A stretch of 38,342 nucleotides of DNA from an uncultured Eggerthellaceae bacterium (GCA_910588435.1 CAJUPL010000019.1:1-38342); one strand, 5' to 3'. Positions 16,262-30,578 are shown, numbered from the stretch's first letter. Notes: generated by a model from the sequence alone, not told the origin. Numbers and translations: made by a program.

Positions 16262-16633
16262 CTACTTTCTCTTGCCGCCGATTTGCTTGCGCGGACCTTT
16301 GCGCGTACGTGCATTGGTGTGCGTGCGCTGACCGCGGACGGGCAGGCCCTTGCGATGGCGAAGGCCGCGATAGCAACCGATCTCCATCAGGCGCTTGATG
16401 TTCTGTGAGACCTCGCGGTGCAGGTCACCCTCAACCTTCAGATGGCTTTGGATGTAGTCACGAAGCTTGGAGAGATCCTCTTCAGTGAGGTCCTTCACGC
16501 GAGTGTTCGGGTTGACGCCGGTCTCCGCAAGGATCTTGCGAGATGTGGTGAGGCCGATGCCGTAGATGTAGGTGAGGGCGATCTCCACGCGCTTGTTCTG
16601 CGGAAGGTCTACGCCTACAAGACGTACTGCCAT
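16262..16633 (-). CDS. rpsM: 30S ribosomal protein S13
   Basis: S13 sits in the 30S head and contacts L5 and P-site tRNA. The 123-aa product shows the family opening RLVGVDLPQNKRVEIALTYIYGIG, the helix-two-turn-helix and the basic C-terminus with RHRKGLPVRGQRTHTNARTRKGPRK. It is the third gene of the infA-led operon, 15 nt after rpmJ. Confidence 0.99.
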   Translation of the reverse strand: MAVRLVGVDLPQNKRVEIALTYIYGIGLTTSRKILAETGVNPNTRVKDLTEEDLSKLRDYIQSHLKVEGDLHREVSQNIKRLMEIGCYRGLRHRKGLPVRGQRTHTNARTRKGPRKQIGGKRK

Positions 16634-16648
16634 GTTCTGTTTCCTCCC

Positions 16649-16762
16649 TTAGCCCTGACGCTGCTTGTGGCGAGGGTTGTCACAGATGACGAGCACCTTG
16701 CCATGACGTCTGATGATCTTGCATTTGTCACACATCTTCTTGACCGAAGGACGTACCTTCAT
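16649..16762 (-). CDS. rpmJ: 50S ribosomal protein L36, zinc-binding form
   Basis: This 37-aa protein translates from ATG 16762 to TAA 16649. It begins MKVRPSVKKMCDKC and ends with ICDNPRHKQRQG. The zinc ribbon ligands Cys11, Cys14, Cys27 and His32 are intact, so it is the C+ form. Basic residues in the middle contact 23S rRNA. It lies between infA (67 nt upstream) and rpsM (15 nt downstream), its standard place. Confidence 0.97.
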   Translation of the reverse strand: MKVRPSVKKMCDKCKIIRRHGKVLVICDNPRHKQRQG

Positions 16763-16829
16763 CTTTCTCTTCCTTTCGGTAGATGTTCTTCCATCTATAT
16801 TTCACGCCCAGCCGCAGACGAGGATTTTC

Positions 16830-17048
16830 TTACTTGAAGCGATAGGTGATACGGCCGCGATTGAGGTCATACACAGAGAGCTCAACGGTGACCTTGTCCC
16901 CAGGGAGGATCTTGATGTAGTGCATCCTCATCTTGCCGGAGATATGAGCCAGTATCTCGTGCCCGTTCTCAAGCTCAACTTTGAACATTGCGTTCGGGAG
17001 GGCTTCCTTTACGGTTCCCTCGAGCTCGATCACATCTTCCTTAGCCAA
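16830..17048 (-). CDS. infA: Translation initiation factor IF-1
   Basis: IF-1 is a single OB-fold protein that occupies the 30S A site during initiation. The 72-aa product starts AKEDVIELEGTVKEALPNAM and contains HISGKMRMHYIKILPGDKV, both diagnostic, ending in GRITYRFK. The initiation codon is TTG (17046-17048), with GGAGG seven bases upstream. It is the first gene of the alpha operon here: the usual upstream neighbours (secY, adk, map) are not in the window, where repeats and hemH are found instead. Confidence 0.97.
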   Translation of the reverse strand: MAKEDVIELEGTVKEALPNAMFKVELENGHEILAHISGKMRMHYIKILPGDKVTVELSVYDLNRGRITYRFK

Positions 17049-17177
17049 CAGTCCGCCTCCAAATGAACCTTCTTTTACACAGCGAACGTCAACTTTAGCA
17101 AAGAATCAGCGTGATTCAGGTGAGAAATGGAAAAAAGGCGCACAAAACATTGAAACCGGCTTGGCTGGTTCTTTAGA

Positions 17178-17284
17178 GCCTGCATGTCAGGCGCGCGGCT
17201 TCAAAGCCGCGCAGCTCTCACTGGTGATGGATGCAGTGGAGCTGCCAGGTATTCGCGCACATGAGCGCTGCCGCCTTGTCGGCA
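17178..17284. repeat. Cluster of adjoining hairpins upstream of infA
   Basis: The region between infA and hemH (17049-17788) has no credible gene. This part holds four abutting hairpins: GCCTG/CAGGC (17178-17192), GCGCGGCTT/AAGCCGCGC (17193-17212), CAGCTC-CACTG paired with CAGTG-GAGCTG (17212-17244), and CTGCCG/CGGCAG (17267-17284). None has a T tract. Any infA promoter lies between here and 17048, but no strong -35/-10 pair is visible. Confidence 0.6.
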
Positions 17285-17346
17285 GATGAGATGATATCAG
17301 AACCTGCGAATGCAGCGCAAGGACTTGATGTCTGCCCAGAAAATGC

Positions 17347-17459
17347 TGCACAGGCAAAGTGCATGCCTGTGCACTTTGATAGCGGCCTTTAACATTCCGC
17401 ATGTCGCTCACGCTCACGCTCATGCGGAATGTAGCGGCCTTGGCGCACTCACGTGCGCC
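17347..17459 (-). repeat. Hairpin-array repeat R3, inverted end module
   Basis: Read on the minus strand: hairpin GGCGCAC/GTGCGCC (17442-17459), AAGGCCGCTAC (17431-17441), arms ATTCCGCATG/CATGCGGAAT around a 17-nt loop (17394-17430), GTTAAAGGCCG (17383-17393), then a terminator-position hairpin at 17347-17378. This is the end module of R1, R4 and R5, but in the opposite orientation to the rest of R3 and with different stem sequence. At 17347-17378 two stems overlap and exclude each other: TGCACAGGCA/TGCCTGTGCA and CAAAGTGCA/TGCACTTTG. Confidence 0.75.
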
Positions 17460-17480
17460 CTCTCTCGGGAGTAGCCCCCC

Positions 17481-17740
17481 TGCGGTAGGCGGCTGCAATG
17501 CAGCCGCAGCAACCTGGAAGCCCGAAGGGCGAGAGGATAGCGAAATGAGGGTGATAACCCGAAATCCCCGGATAGCTGTTCTGCGCCAGGCTAGGTTGCC
17601 TGACCAGTTGCTGGCTTCCGGTTGTTCGCAGGCTCATCGCCTGCGTTACGTTGCACTGACGTGCAACTGCGCTTCCAATGGAAGCGCCTACAAGTGGGAG
17701 GCGAGCAATGCTGCCGCTGGAATGCAGCCGCCCACGGGGT
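17481..17740 (+). repeat. Hairpin-array repeat, copy R3
   Basis: Modules in order: a clamp hairpin GCG-GCTG-CAATG-CAGC-CGC (17489-17507), GCCC/GGGC (17520-17530), GCGAAATGA, GGGTGATAACCC (17549-17560), CCCGGAT entry, CAGGC stem, CGCAGGC/GCCTGCG with loop TCATC, GTTGCAC/GTGCAAC with loop TGAC, a CTTC/GAAG clamp hairpin (17669-17687), and a partly mismatched GCTG/CAGC hairpin with loop GAATG near 17715. It ends shortly before the hemH stop. No gene-like reading frame is present. Confidence 0.85.
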
Positions 17741-17788
17741 GTGCGGAAATGTTTCACCTGGATAGGCGCACGTGATCACGCCAAGTCA

Positions 17789-18772
17789 TCAAAGCGCTCT
17801 GCGAATCACATTCGCCAGGGTTTGAACGTGCGAGTATGTTGAGTTGAGGCAAGGGATGTAGACGAAGCTGTCTTCCGCACGGCCGGACGCCTCTAGGTAG
17901 ATGGGTGCCAGCTCATATGGCACGTCATACAAGGTCTCAAGGCAGTCGATAGCGAAGTTCGGGCAAATGAAGAAGAGCCTGCCTGTGATCCCTTGCGCAC
18001 CCAAGCGCGCAAGCTGATCCTTCGTGAACGGAGAAAGCCAAGAGCGAGCCTTGTCGAACCGGCACTGGAAGCCCATGCTCCAAGCGCCATCTGCAAGCTG
18101 GAGCTCTTTCGCTAACAGGCTGCAGGTCTTCTGCACCTCTTCGGCGTACGTGTCCCCGCACTTGATGTCTGCAAGCGGGATGGAATGGAAGCTCATGAAG
18201 AGATGGTCGCCTGCCTCTGGGTTGAAGCCTGCGTCCTGGACTCTCTTCGCTAGCGACTGGATGTACATGGGGTCAGCATAGTAGCTTGGGAGGATCTTGA
18301 GGCTGCTCTGACTGGCAGGCTCGTGAGCGCGTAAGGCAGCGTCAGTGGCCGAGCCCGTGGTGGAGTGGGCGCTTTGCGGGTAAAGGGGCAAGATGGCGAA
18401 GCTCTCACACCCTGCGCTCATGAGCTTCGCGAACGCGTCCTGCATGGAAGGCGTGCCGTAGCTCATGCCTGCGGCAACATGGATGTCATCGCCCGTGCTT
18501 TGGAAGAGCTCGTTCAGCTTTGTGGCCAGCGCTTCCATGTGACAGCGCAGAGGAGATCCGGCCTCCTGCCAGATGAGCCGGTATTTGGCAGCTGATGCCA
18601 CAGAGCGCTTCGGGATGATGCACTTGGTCACTATGAGGCGCCAGAGCGCTTTCGGGATCCTTGGCGCTATGCGCTCATCCGTCAGGAACTGCTCTAGGTA
18701 TTGGCCTACTGCCCCAGCCTCCGGCGCGTCCGGCGTCCCAGTGTTTCCAAGTATGATCCCTGTGCGTTCCAT
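17789..18772 (-). CDS. hemH: Ferrochelatase (coproporphyrin or protoporphyrin type)
   Basis: Ferrochelatases insert ferrous iron into a porphyrin in the last or next-to-last step of heme synthesis. The 327-aa product, usual length, starts ERTGIILGNTGTPDAPEAGAVGQYLEQFL and has the conserved ILPLYPQSAHSTTGSA, the metal-site histidine in FMSFHSIP, and the glutamate in ICPNFAIDCLETLYDV. In actinobacteria the family generally acts on coproporphyrin III; which substrate applies here cannot be read from sequence. No other heme gene is in the window. It stands alone, bracketed by repeat arrays R3 and R4, with a weak ribosome-binding site (AGG). The arrays may mark it as a relocated or independently regulated gene. 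Confidence 0.93.
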   Translation of the reverse strand: MERTGIILGNTGTPDAPEAGAVGQYLEQFLTDERIAPRIPKALWRLIVTKCIIPKRSVASAAKYRLIWQEAGSPLRCHMEALATKLNELFQSTGDDIHVAAGMSYGTPSMQDAFAKLMSAGCESFAILPLYPQSAHSTTGSATDAALRAHEPASQSSLKILPSYYADPMYIQSLAKRVQDAGFNPEAGDHLFMSFHSIPLADIKCGDTYAEEVQKTCSLLAKELQLADGAWSMGFQCRFDKARSWLSPFTKDQLARLGAQGITGRLFFICPNFAIDCLETLYDVPYELAPIYLEASGRAEDSFVYIPCLNSTYSHVQTLANVIRRAL

Positions 18773-18831
18773 GTTGCATACAGTAGCACCTGATCAAAGC
18801 ATCCAGAAGCAGAGGGTTGTGATCGGATTGC

Positions 18832-18862
18832 GCACGGGGTAGTGTCATTGATCTAGGAGATC
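18832..18862 (-). repeat. Decayed copy of the 74-bp repeat
   Basis: GCACGGGG, two changed bases, TGTCATTGA and CTAGGAGATC match the loop, right stem arm and right flank of the intact copies at 30298-30349 and 34205-34257 with about seven differences in 31. The left stem arm is no longer complementary. Located just upstream of hemH. Confidence 0.5.
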
Positions 18863-18903
18863 CGCAATTTAGATACGCCACCCTTCCTGCTCCTTTTCTT
18901 GCG

Positions 18904-19333
18904 GCGTTCGCATTGCGAACGCAGCTGTGCCCCCCCCCTCAAGAGTGGGCGTCGGCATTGCCGACGCAGCTGTGCGCCAGCACAGCGTAATGAGGGTGAT
19001 AACCCGAAATACCCGGATAGTTGGTCTGCGCCAGGCTAGATGGCCTGAACTGAGGCTGACATCCGGGTGCTCTTGCCCTGTCGGGCAAGTTACGCATTGC
19101 TCATCGCAATGCTGCGTCTCCAATGGAGACGCCCACAGGTAGGGGGGCAATGCCGCGCTTGCAATGCAAGCGCCCACACATGGGGGGAGGCACTGTGCTT
19201 GTAATGCAGCCATCCACCGCAGGAGACAGGTTGAATAGGTGGTCGGGAGGCCACCAAGGCCGCTACTTTGAACAGCGAGAGCGCTGTTCAAAGTTAAAGG
19301 CCGCAATAAAAGGAGCGGGCACAGCGTGCCCGC
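18904..19333 (+). repeat. Hairpin-array repeat, copy R4 (most divergent stems)
   Basis: Part of the 1.2-kb gene-free gap between hemH and the lipoprotein gene. Modules: two reversed clamp hairpins with TTCG/CGAA (18904-18922) and TCGG/CCGA arms (18949-18967); GCTGTGC/GCACAGC (18969-18986) where other copies have GCCC/GGGC; GGGTGATAACCC (18994-19005); ACCCGGAT (19011-19018), which can pair with ATCCGGGT (19061-19068); CTTGCCC/GGGCAAG (19072-19089); GCATTGC/GCAATGC (19094-19112); clamp hairpins TCTC/GAGA (19114-19132) and CTTG/CAAG (19155-19173); GGTGG/CCACC (19238-19255); end module with arms TTTGAACAGC/GCTGTTCAAA (19256-19303); and GCGGGCAC/GTGCCCGC (19315-19333). Confidence 0.87.
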
Positions 19334-19521
19334 GACACCGGACCGAGCGGAGCGAGGCCGAAGGATGGGGAAGTTTAGGCGGAGGAACATGCAGGTTCAG
19401 CCTTGAGCCGCCGAGTTTTCGGAGGGGTCCCGTCAGGGGTCCCGACGAAAACGGCGATGCCTCCCCTACTCACTGGTGGCGAAGCATGCGATGGCTGGTA
19501 CCCGAGCGTTTCCGAAGGCAA
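19334..19521. other. Gene-free spacer between arrays R4 and R5
   Basis: There is no coding signal. A GTTTTCG (about 19411) to CGAAAAC (about 19445) pairing encloses two direct copies of GGGGTCCCG, so this too can fold into a long stem-loop. No T tract or promoter pair is evident. Confidence 0.4.
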
Positions 19522-19914
19522 GGTCGAATGTGGTATATCCAACCACATTCGACCGCCAGCCTGAGGCCTAGCGAGGGTGCCGGCCAGCGCGGGCGAGCAG
19601 GAAGGGTTGATGCCGAGATTGTCTGGATTGGTGTTTTGCGCCAGGCCAGGCTGCCTGACCAGTTGCTGGTATCCGGGTGTTCGCAGGCTAACGCCTGCGT
19701 TACGTTGCACTAGCGTGCAACTGCGGCTGCGATGCAGCCGCCCACAGGTGGGGGGAGATACTGTGCTTGCAATGCAGCCGCCCACAGGTAGGAGGGGAAG
19801 CGTGACATTAGATGTGTTCTAATGTCACGCAACGCTACAGGTTAGATAGGCGCACGTGAGTGCGCCAAGGCCGCTACTTTGAACAGCATGTATGCTGTTC
19901 AAAGTTAAAGGCCG
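19522..19914 (+). repeat. Hairpin-array repeat, copy R5
   Basis: It begins with a perfect 13-bp hairpin GGTCGAATGTGGT/ACCACATTCGACC (19522-19554), the complete version of the one cut by the window start. Then come TCTGGAT entry, CAGGC stem, ATCCGGGTG, CGCAGGC/GCCTGCG with loop TAAC, GTTGCAC/GTGCAAC with loop TAGC, a clamp hairpin GCTG/CAGC with loop CGATG (19723-19741), and a mismatched hairpin combining a CTTG left arm with a CAGC right arm near 19760-19780. A 13-bp hairpin with arm GCGTGACATTAGA (19800-19830), GGCGCAC/GTGCGCC, and the end module with 12-bp arms TTTGAACAGCAT/ATGCTGTTCAAA (19867-19914) follow. Confidence 0.87.
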
Positions 19915-19957
19915 TAGTAAAAGAAGCGGGATAGGTGCACTATGTGCGCCTATCCCG
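19915..19957 (-). terminator. Terminator of the lipoprotein gene (end hairpin of R5)
   Basis: On the minus strand a 14-position stem CGGGATAGGCGCAC/GTGCACCTATCCCG (one mismatch or wobble, loop ATA) is followed by CTTCTTTTACTA. It lies 32 nt after the lipoprotein stop. Position and flanks equal those of the GCGGGCAC hairpin in R1 and R4, but the stem sequence is different. Confidence 0.7.
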
Positions 19958-19988
19958 TAAGCCTTTTTGAGGGCAGGAGATCTACCTG

Positions 19989-20936
19989 TTAGATGCCAGG
20001 GGTGGCGTAGATCTGCATGTTGGCGTAGCTGATGACGCCAGGGATGGTGATGGTGAAGGTGGTGGAAGCAACGTTGCCGCCCTCGGCAGCTGCCTCTTCT
20101 GCCTCCTGCACATCCTCATTGGTTGGCTCACCGCTGACGAGCTCAGCGTCGTTCGGCTCAGCGATGACTTCGGCGTTCTCAGCATCCGCTGCCTCAGCTG
20201 CGGAAGACTCTCCAGGGATGGACCCCGTGCTTGGCGTGCTGCCAGTGGTGATGGGGATCATGGAGGAGTCAAGCATGATGCCAGCAGCAGAGCCGCCGCC
20301 GACGATGTTGCCGTCAGCATCGCGGAAGATGGCCACAACGTGAGCATCCGTGCGGTTGTCAAGGTAAGAGGTGGAAGAATCAGAGCTTGAAGACTCTTCG
20401 CCCAGGTCAGTTGAGATGGTGCCGGTGATGGTCATGCCATCTGCTGCCTCGGTGACCTCAGTGTTCGTGATCTCGAACTGGCTCATCAGGTCATCGGTGG
20501 TCTCAGTGGTCTTGGTCCAGAGCACGTTCTGCATGAGCGGCTTGACCTCGAAGCGAGCGATGGTTGCCGTCTCATCAGAGAGGTAAGCGGTGCCAGCTGC
20601 AGCCGTAGTGACGCCAGGATAGACCTCCTGAAGCGTCTCCCCGCCGCCCACCAGCATGACGTCGTTCTCATCGTAGCCCTCGATGGTGAAGGTAACGCTG
20701 TTCGCAACGTAGCCCTCGTTCGGGTTCTCAACCGTGAACGCGTAGTTGACGGTGTTGTCCGGGAGGACGGTGAAGCCGCTGCCCGTGACCTGGATGTCCT
20801 GCGCGTTGATCTCTTCGGTGGTCTTCTCCTGAGCGACGCCATCTGAGCCTTCAGATGAGCACCCAGCCATGCCGAACATGGCGAATGCGAGCACGCCTGC
20901 TGAGATGGCGGCCACCAGCTTTCTTGACAGTTTCAT
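19989..20936 (-). CDS. Secreted lipoprotein with FxLYD-like Ig-fold domains, function unknown
   Basis: The 315-aa product begins with a basic n-region (MKLSRK), a hydrophobic core and the lipobox MAGC, making Cys26 the likely lipidated residue after signal peptidase II cleavage. The mature protein has two beta-rich segments (about 45-190) in the style of FxLYD/DUF-type Ig folds, with VENPNEGYVANSVTFTIEGYDENDVMLVGG, a motif seen in cell-envelope lipoproteins. A Ser-rich stretch EESSSSDSSTS and a Pro/Ser/Glu/Ala-rich linker (about 235-285) follow, then a final beta segment FTITIPGVISYANMQIY. AAGGAG precedes the ATG. It lies 61 nt after rpoC with no terminator between. No catalytic motif is seen; an envelope binding or structural role is inferred. 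Confidence 0.85.
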   Translation of the reverse strand: MKLSRKLVAAISAGVLAFAMFGMAGCSSEGSDGVAQEKTTEEINAQDIQVTGSGFTVLPDNTVNYAFTVENPNEGYVANSVTFTIEGYDENDVMLVGGGETLQEVYPGVTTAAAGTAYLSDETATIARFEVKPLMQNVLWTKTTETTDDLMSQFEITNTEVTEAADGMTITGTISTDLGEESSSSDSSTSYLDNRTDAHVVAIFRDADGNIVGGGSAAGIMLDSSMIPITTGSTPSTGSIPGESSAAEAADAENAEVIAEPNDAELVSGEPTNEDVQEAEEAAAEGGNVASTTFTITIPGVISYANMQIYATPGI

Positions 20937-20969
20937 GCTTTGAACTCCTTATCAGTAGGGGTGGTTGCG

Positions 20970-20975
20970 ATTATA
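20970..20975 (-). promoter_or_regulatory. Candidate lipoprotein -10 element
   Basis: TATAAT on the minus strand in the 61-bp gap after rpoC, with AGGACA 18 bp upstream as a partial -35. It would give the lipoprotein gene its own transcript in addition to read-through from rpoBC. Confidence 0.4.
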
Positions 20976-20997
20976 TTCGTTCCCTAGCCCAGCTGTC

Positions 20998-25425
<4,428 letters not shown>

Positions 25426-25431
25426 TCTCTC

Positions 25432-29055
<3,624 letters not shown>

Positions 29056-29112
29056 GAAGCTATCCTCCTTCTTATATATGCGTGGATTCTCTGCAGAATG
29101 CAGCAACGGTCA

Positions 29113-29141
29113 AAGTTAAGCGTCCTGTTTCCTAGCGTCAA
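29113..29141 (-). promoter_or_regulatory. Candidate rpoBC promoter
   Basis: On the minus strand TTGACG (29136-29141) and TAACTT (29113-29118) are spaced by 17 bp, about 55 nt before the rpoB GTG. The match to a housekeeping promoter is good at -35 and fair at -10. Confidence 0.55.
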
Positions 29142-29180
29142 GTAATATTTCTATGAATCATGTAGATATTGTGGAGATTG

Positions 29181-29254
29181 AATTATGACCAATTTGGTCA
29201 ATGACAGTTCCCCGTGCTTAATGTCATTGACCTTTTTACTCATATATAGGGTTG
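29181..29254 (+). repeat. 74-bp repeat, left copy flanking the LytTR gene
   Basis: The element reads AATTATGACC, five variable bases, an 11-bp stem GGTCAATGACA/TGTCATTGACC around the 15-nt loop GTTCCCCGTGCTTAA (29196-29232), TTTTT, and CATATATAGGGTTG. The stem plus T run is terminator-like on the plus strand. An inverted copy at 30276-30349 differs at only a few positions over all 74 bases. Confidence 0.9.
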
Positions 29255-29274
29255 TGGTCTTGCCTTGCAAAGAA

Positions 29275-29297
29275 AAAGCCCGCTAGATGCGGGCTTT
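29275..29297 (-). terminator. Terminator of the LytTR regulator gene
   Basis: Minus-strand stem AAAGCCCGC/GCGGGCTTT with a 5-nt loop runs directly into TTCTTTG. It starts 37 nt after the stop codon. A textbook intrinsic terminator. Confidence 0.85.
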
Positions 29298-29333
29298 GGG
29301 CTTCATTGGTGGTGCAGCTTATGGATTGAGCAG

Positions 29334-30047
29334 TTAGATGCCTAGCGCTTTCTTCAGTGCGGAGACGCGACGGCGGCTTACGGGGATCTTCTCCTCCACG
29401 CCATTCAGCGTAAGGGAAAGCGTGCCGCCCTTGATGGTCTCAACCTCTTCGATCATGGACAGGTTCACCAGATATGCGCGATGCACGCGGAAGAACCCAT
29501 GCCCATCAAGGCGCTTCTCAAGCTGAGCCAGGCTGACGGTTGAGAAGTACCTGTCAGTGTCTGTCTGCAGGTAAGCATAATCATCGCGCGCCTTGACGAA
29601 GCGGATGCTGTCGATCCCGATGAGGATCTTCTTGCCGCCCTTCTCAACGGGGATGCGCTCTGACTTCTGCGCCTGCACGTGCAGGGCCACCTGTTCGCGA
29701 ACACGCTGGATAGCCTGCGCCAAGCGCTCAGTCTCAACGGGCTTCACAAGGTAATCAAGCGCATTCACGCTGAATGCATCAAGCGCGTGCTCACTGTATG
29801 CGGTGACGAACACCACCTCTGGCGGGAACTTCAGATGCTGGAGCGCCTCTGCAAGCTGAAGACCGGTAGCTTCCGGCATGTTGATGTCCAGGAACATGAC
29901 ATCACACGGATACTCCTTCAGCTTTTCGATGGCTTCGCGAACGCCAGCTGCCTCGGCCACCACCTCAACGCCGCCGACCTCACCTAGGAGATACGCAAGC
30001 TCTGAACGAGCTGGCGCCTCGTCATCAACGATGATTGCCTTCAGCAC
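29334..30047 (-). CDS. LytTR-family response regulator (LytR/AlgR type)
   Basis: Such regulators are phosphorylated by a histidine kinase and bind direct repeats in DNA through a LytTR domain. With the GTG start at 30047 the product is 237 aa; GGAGG (30053-30057) lies five bases upstream, and a TTG at 30059 would overlap it. Residues 1-120 form the receiver: acidic pocket Asp8-Asp9, phospho-acceptor Asp54 (VMFLDINMPEATG), conserved Thr in FVTAYSEHA and Lys in YLVKPVE. The LytTR domain (about 130-237) has FVKARDDYAYLQT, HGFFRVHRAYLVNL and IPVSRRRVSALKKAL. No kinase gene is adjacent. The gene is bracketed by inverted 74-bp repeats, which may mean it moved as a unit. Confidence 0.94.
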   Translation of the reverse strand: MLKAIIVDDEAPARSELAYLLGEVGGVEVVAEAAGVREAIEKLKEYPCDVMFLDINMPEATGLQLAEALQHLKFPPEVVFVTAYSEHALDAFSVNALDYLVKPVETERLAQAIQRVREQVALHVQAQKSERIPVEKGGKKILIGIDSIRFVKARDDYAYLQTDTDRYFSTVSLAQLEKRLDGHGFFRVHRAYLVNLSMIEEVETIKGGTLSLTLNGVEEKIPVSRRRVSALKKALGI

Positions 30048-30105
30048 TACATCCTCCAAACTTCAAGCGCACCAACCCCGTGCGCCGTATAGGTCAAGTC
30101 ACTGC

Positions 30106-30111
30106 ATTATA
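30106..30111 (-). promoter_or_regulatory. Candidate LytTR-gene -10 element
   Basis: TATAAT on the minus strand (AGTCTATAATGCAG), about 60 nt before the GTG. No clear -35 was found. The rest of the 215-bp upstream gap up to the repeat shows nothing distinctive. Confidence 0.4.
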
Positions 30112-30275
30112 GACTAGATTGCTGCCGTTCACCGGGAAATCGCAACGGCACATGAGCGCCACAGAGTTCGCTGACGGGAAAACGCGTGACGTTCGCCGAT
30201 ACATTGGGCGCGCCTCTGCATTGCGAACGTTGCTGTTGCCCTGAAGAGCGCGATGCGAGTGCCCGTCTAGGCTTG

Positions 30276-30349
30276 CAACCCTATATATGACCAAAAAGGT
30301 CAATGACATTAAGCACGGGGAAATGTCATTGACCTGAGAGGTCATAATT
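30276..30349 (-). repeat. 74-bp repeat, right copy flanking the LytTR gene (inverted)
   Basis: This is the reverse-orientation partner of 29181-29254, with the same stem (core 30298-30334), loop, T run and CATATATAGGGTTG end; changes are confined to the five-base variable segment, one loop base and a GG/AC pair before TCATATA. It lies between tRNA-Leu and the regulator gene. On the minus strand the stem plus TTTTT could terminate the tRNA transcript. Confidence 0.9.
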
Positions 30350-30476
30350 AACTTGGAGTCTCTCTTCCTGTGGGCGCTTCACCTAGATCAGGCATACGTG
30401 AAGTGCGCACCTTCCGAAAAGAACGTAGATCGAAAAGAGATTCAGGTCAGGCAAAGAAAACAGCGTCAATTGAGAA

Positions 30477-30562
30477 TGGTGCCCGGGGTGGGATTTGAAC
30501 CCACACGCTCTTGCGAGCGGCGGATTTTGAGTCCGCTGCGTCTGCCGTTCCGCCACCCGGGC
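30477..30562 (-). tRNA. tRNA-Leu (anticodon CAA, reads UUG)
   Basis: The 86-nt gene folds with acceptor stem GCCCGGG/CCCGGGC, a five-base anticodon stem GCGGA/TCCGC around the loop CTCAAAA (anticodon CAA), a long class II variable arm (CGCTCGCAAGAGCG) and T-loop GGTTCAAATCC. A discriminator A and an encoded CCA follow. The long variable arm and anticodon together fix leucine identity. Confidence 0.97.
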
Positions 30563-30578
30563 ACAAGCGCGCTTTGGG

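Noticed and set aside
17481..17740. A group II intron, retron or known riboswitch in the arrays
   Set aside because: No reverse transcriptase, no domain V-like motif and no recognisable aptamer core; the copies lie at 3' ends of genes rather than in leaders.
18904..19333. A CRISPR array
   Set aside because: The units are hairpins of varying length with paired stems, not identical repeats with unique spacers of constant size, and no cas genes are present.
29181..30349. An insertion sequence with the LytTR gene as cargo
   Set aside because: The inverted repeats are clear, but there is no transposase and no visible target duplication, so it is reported only as a possible cassette.
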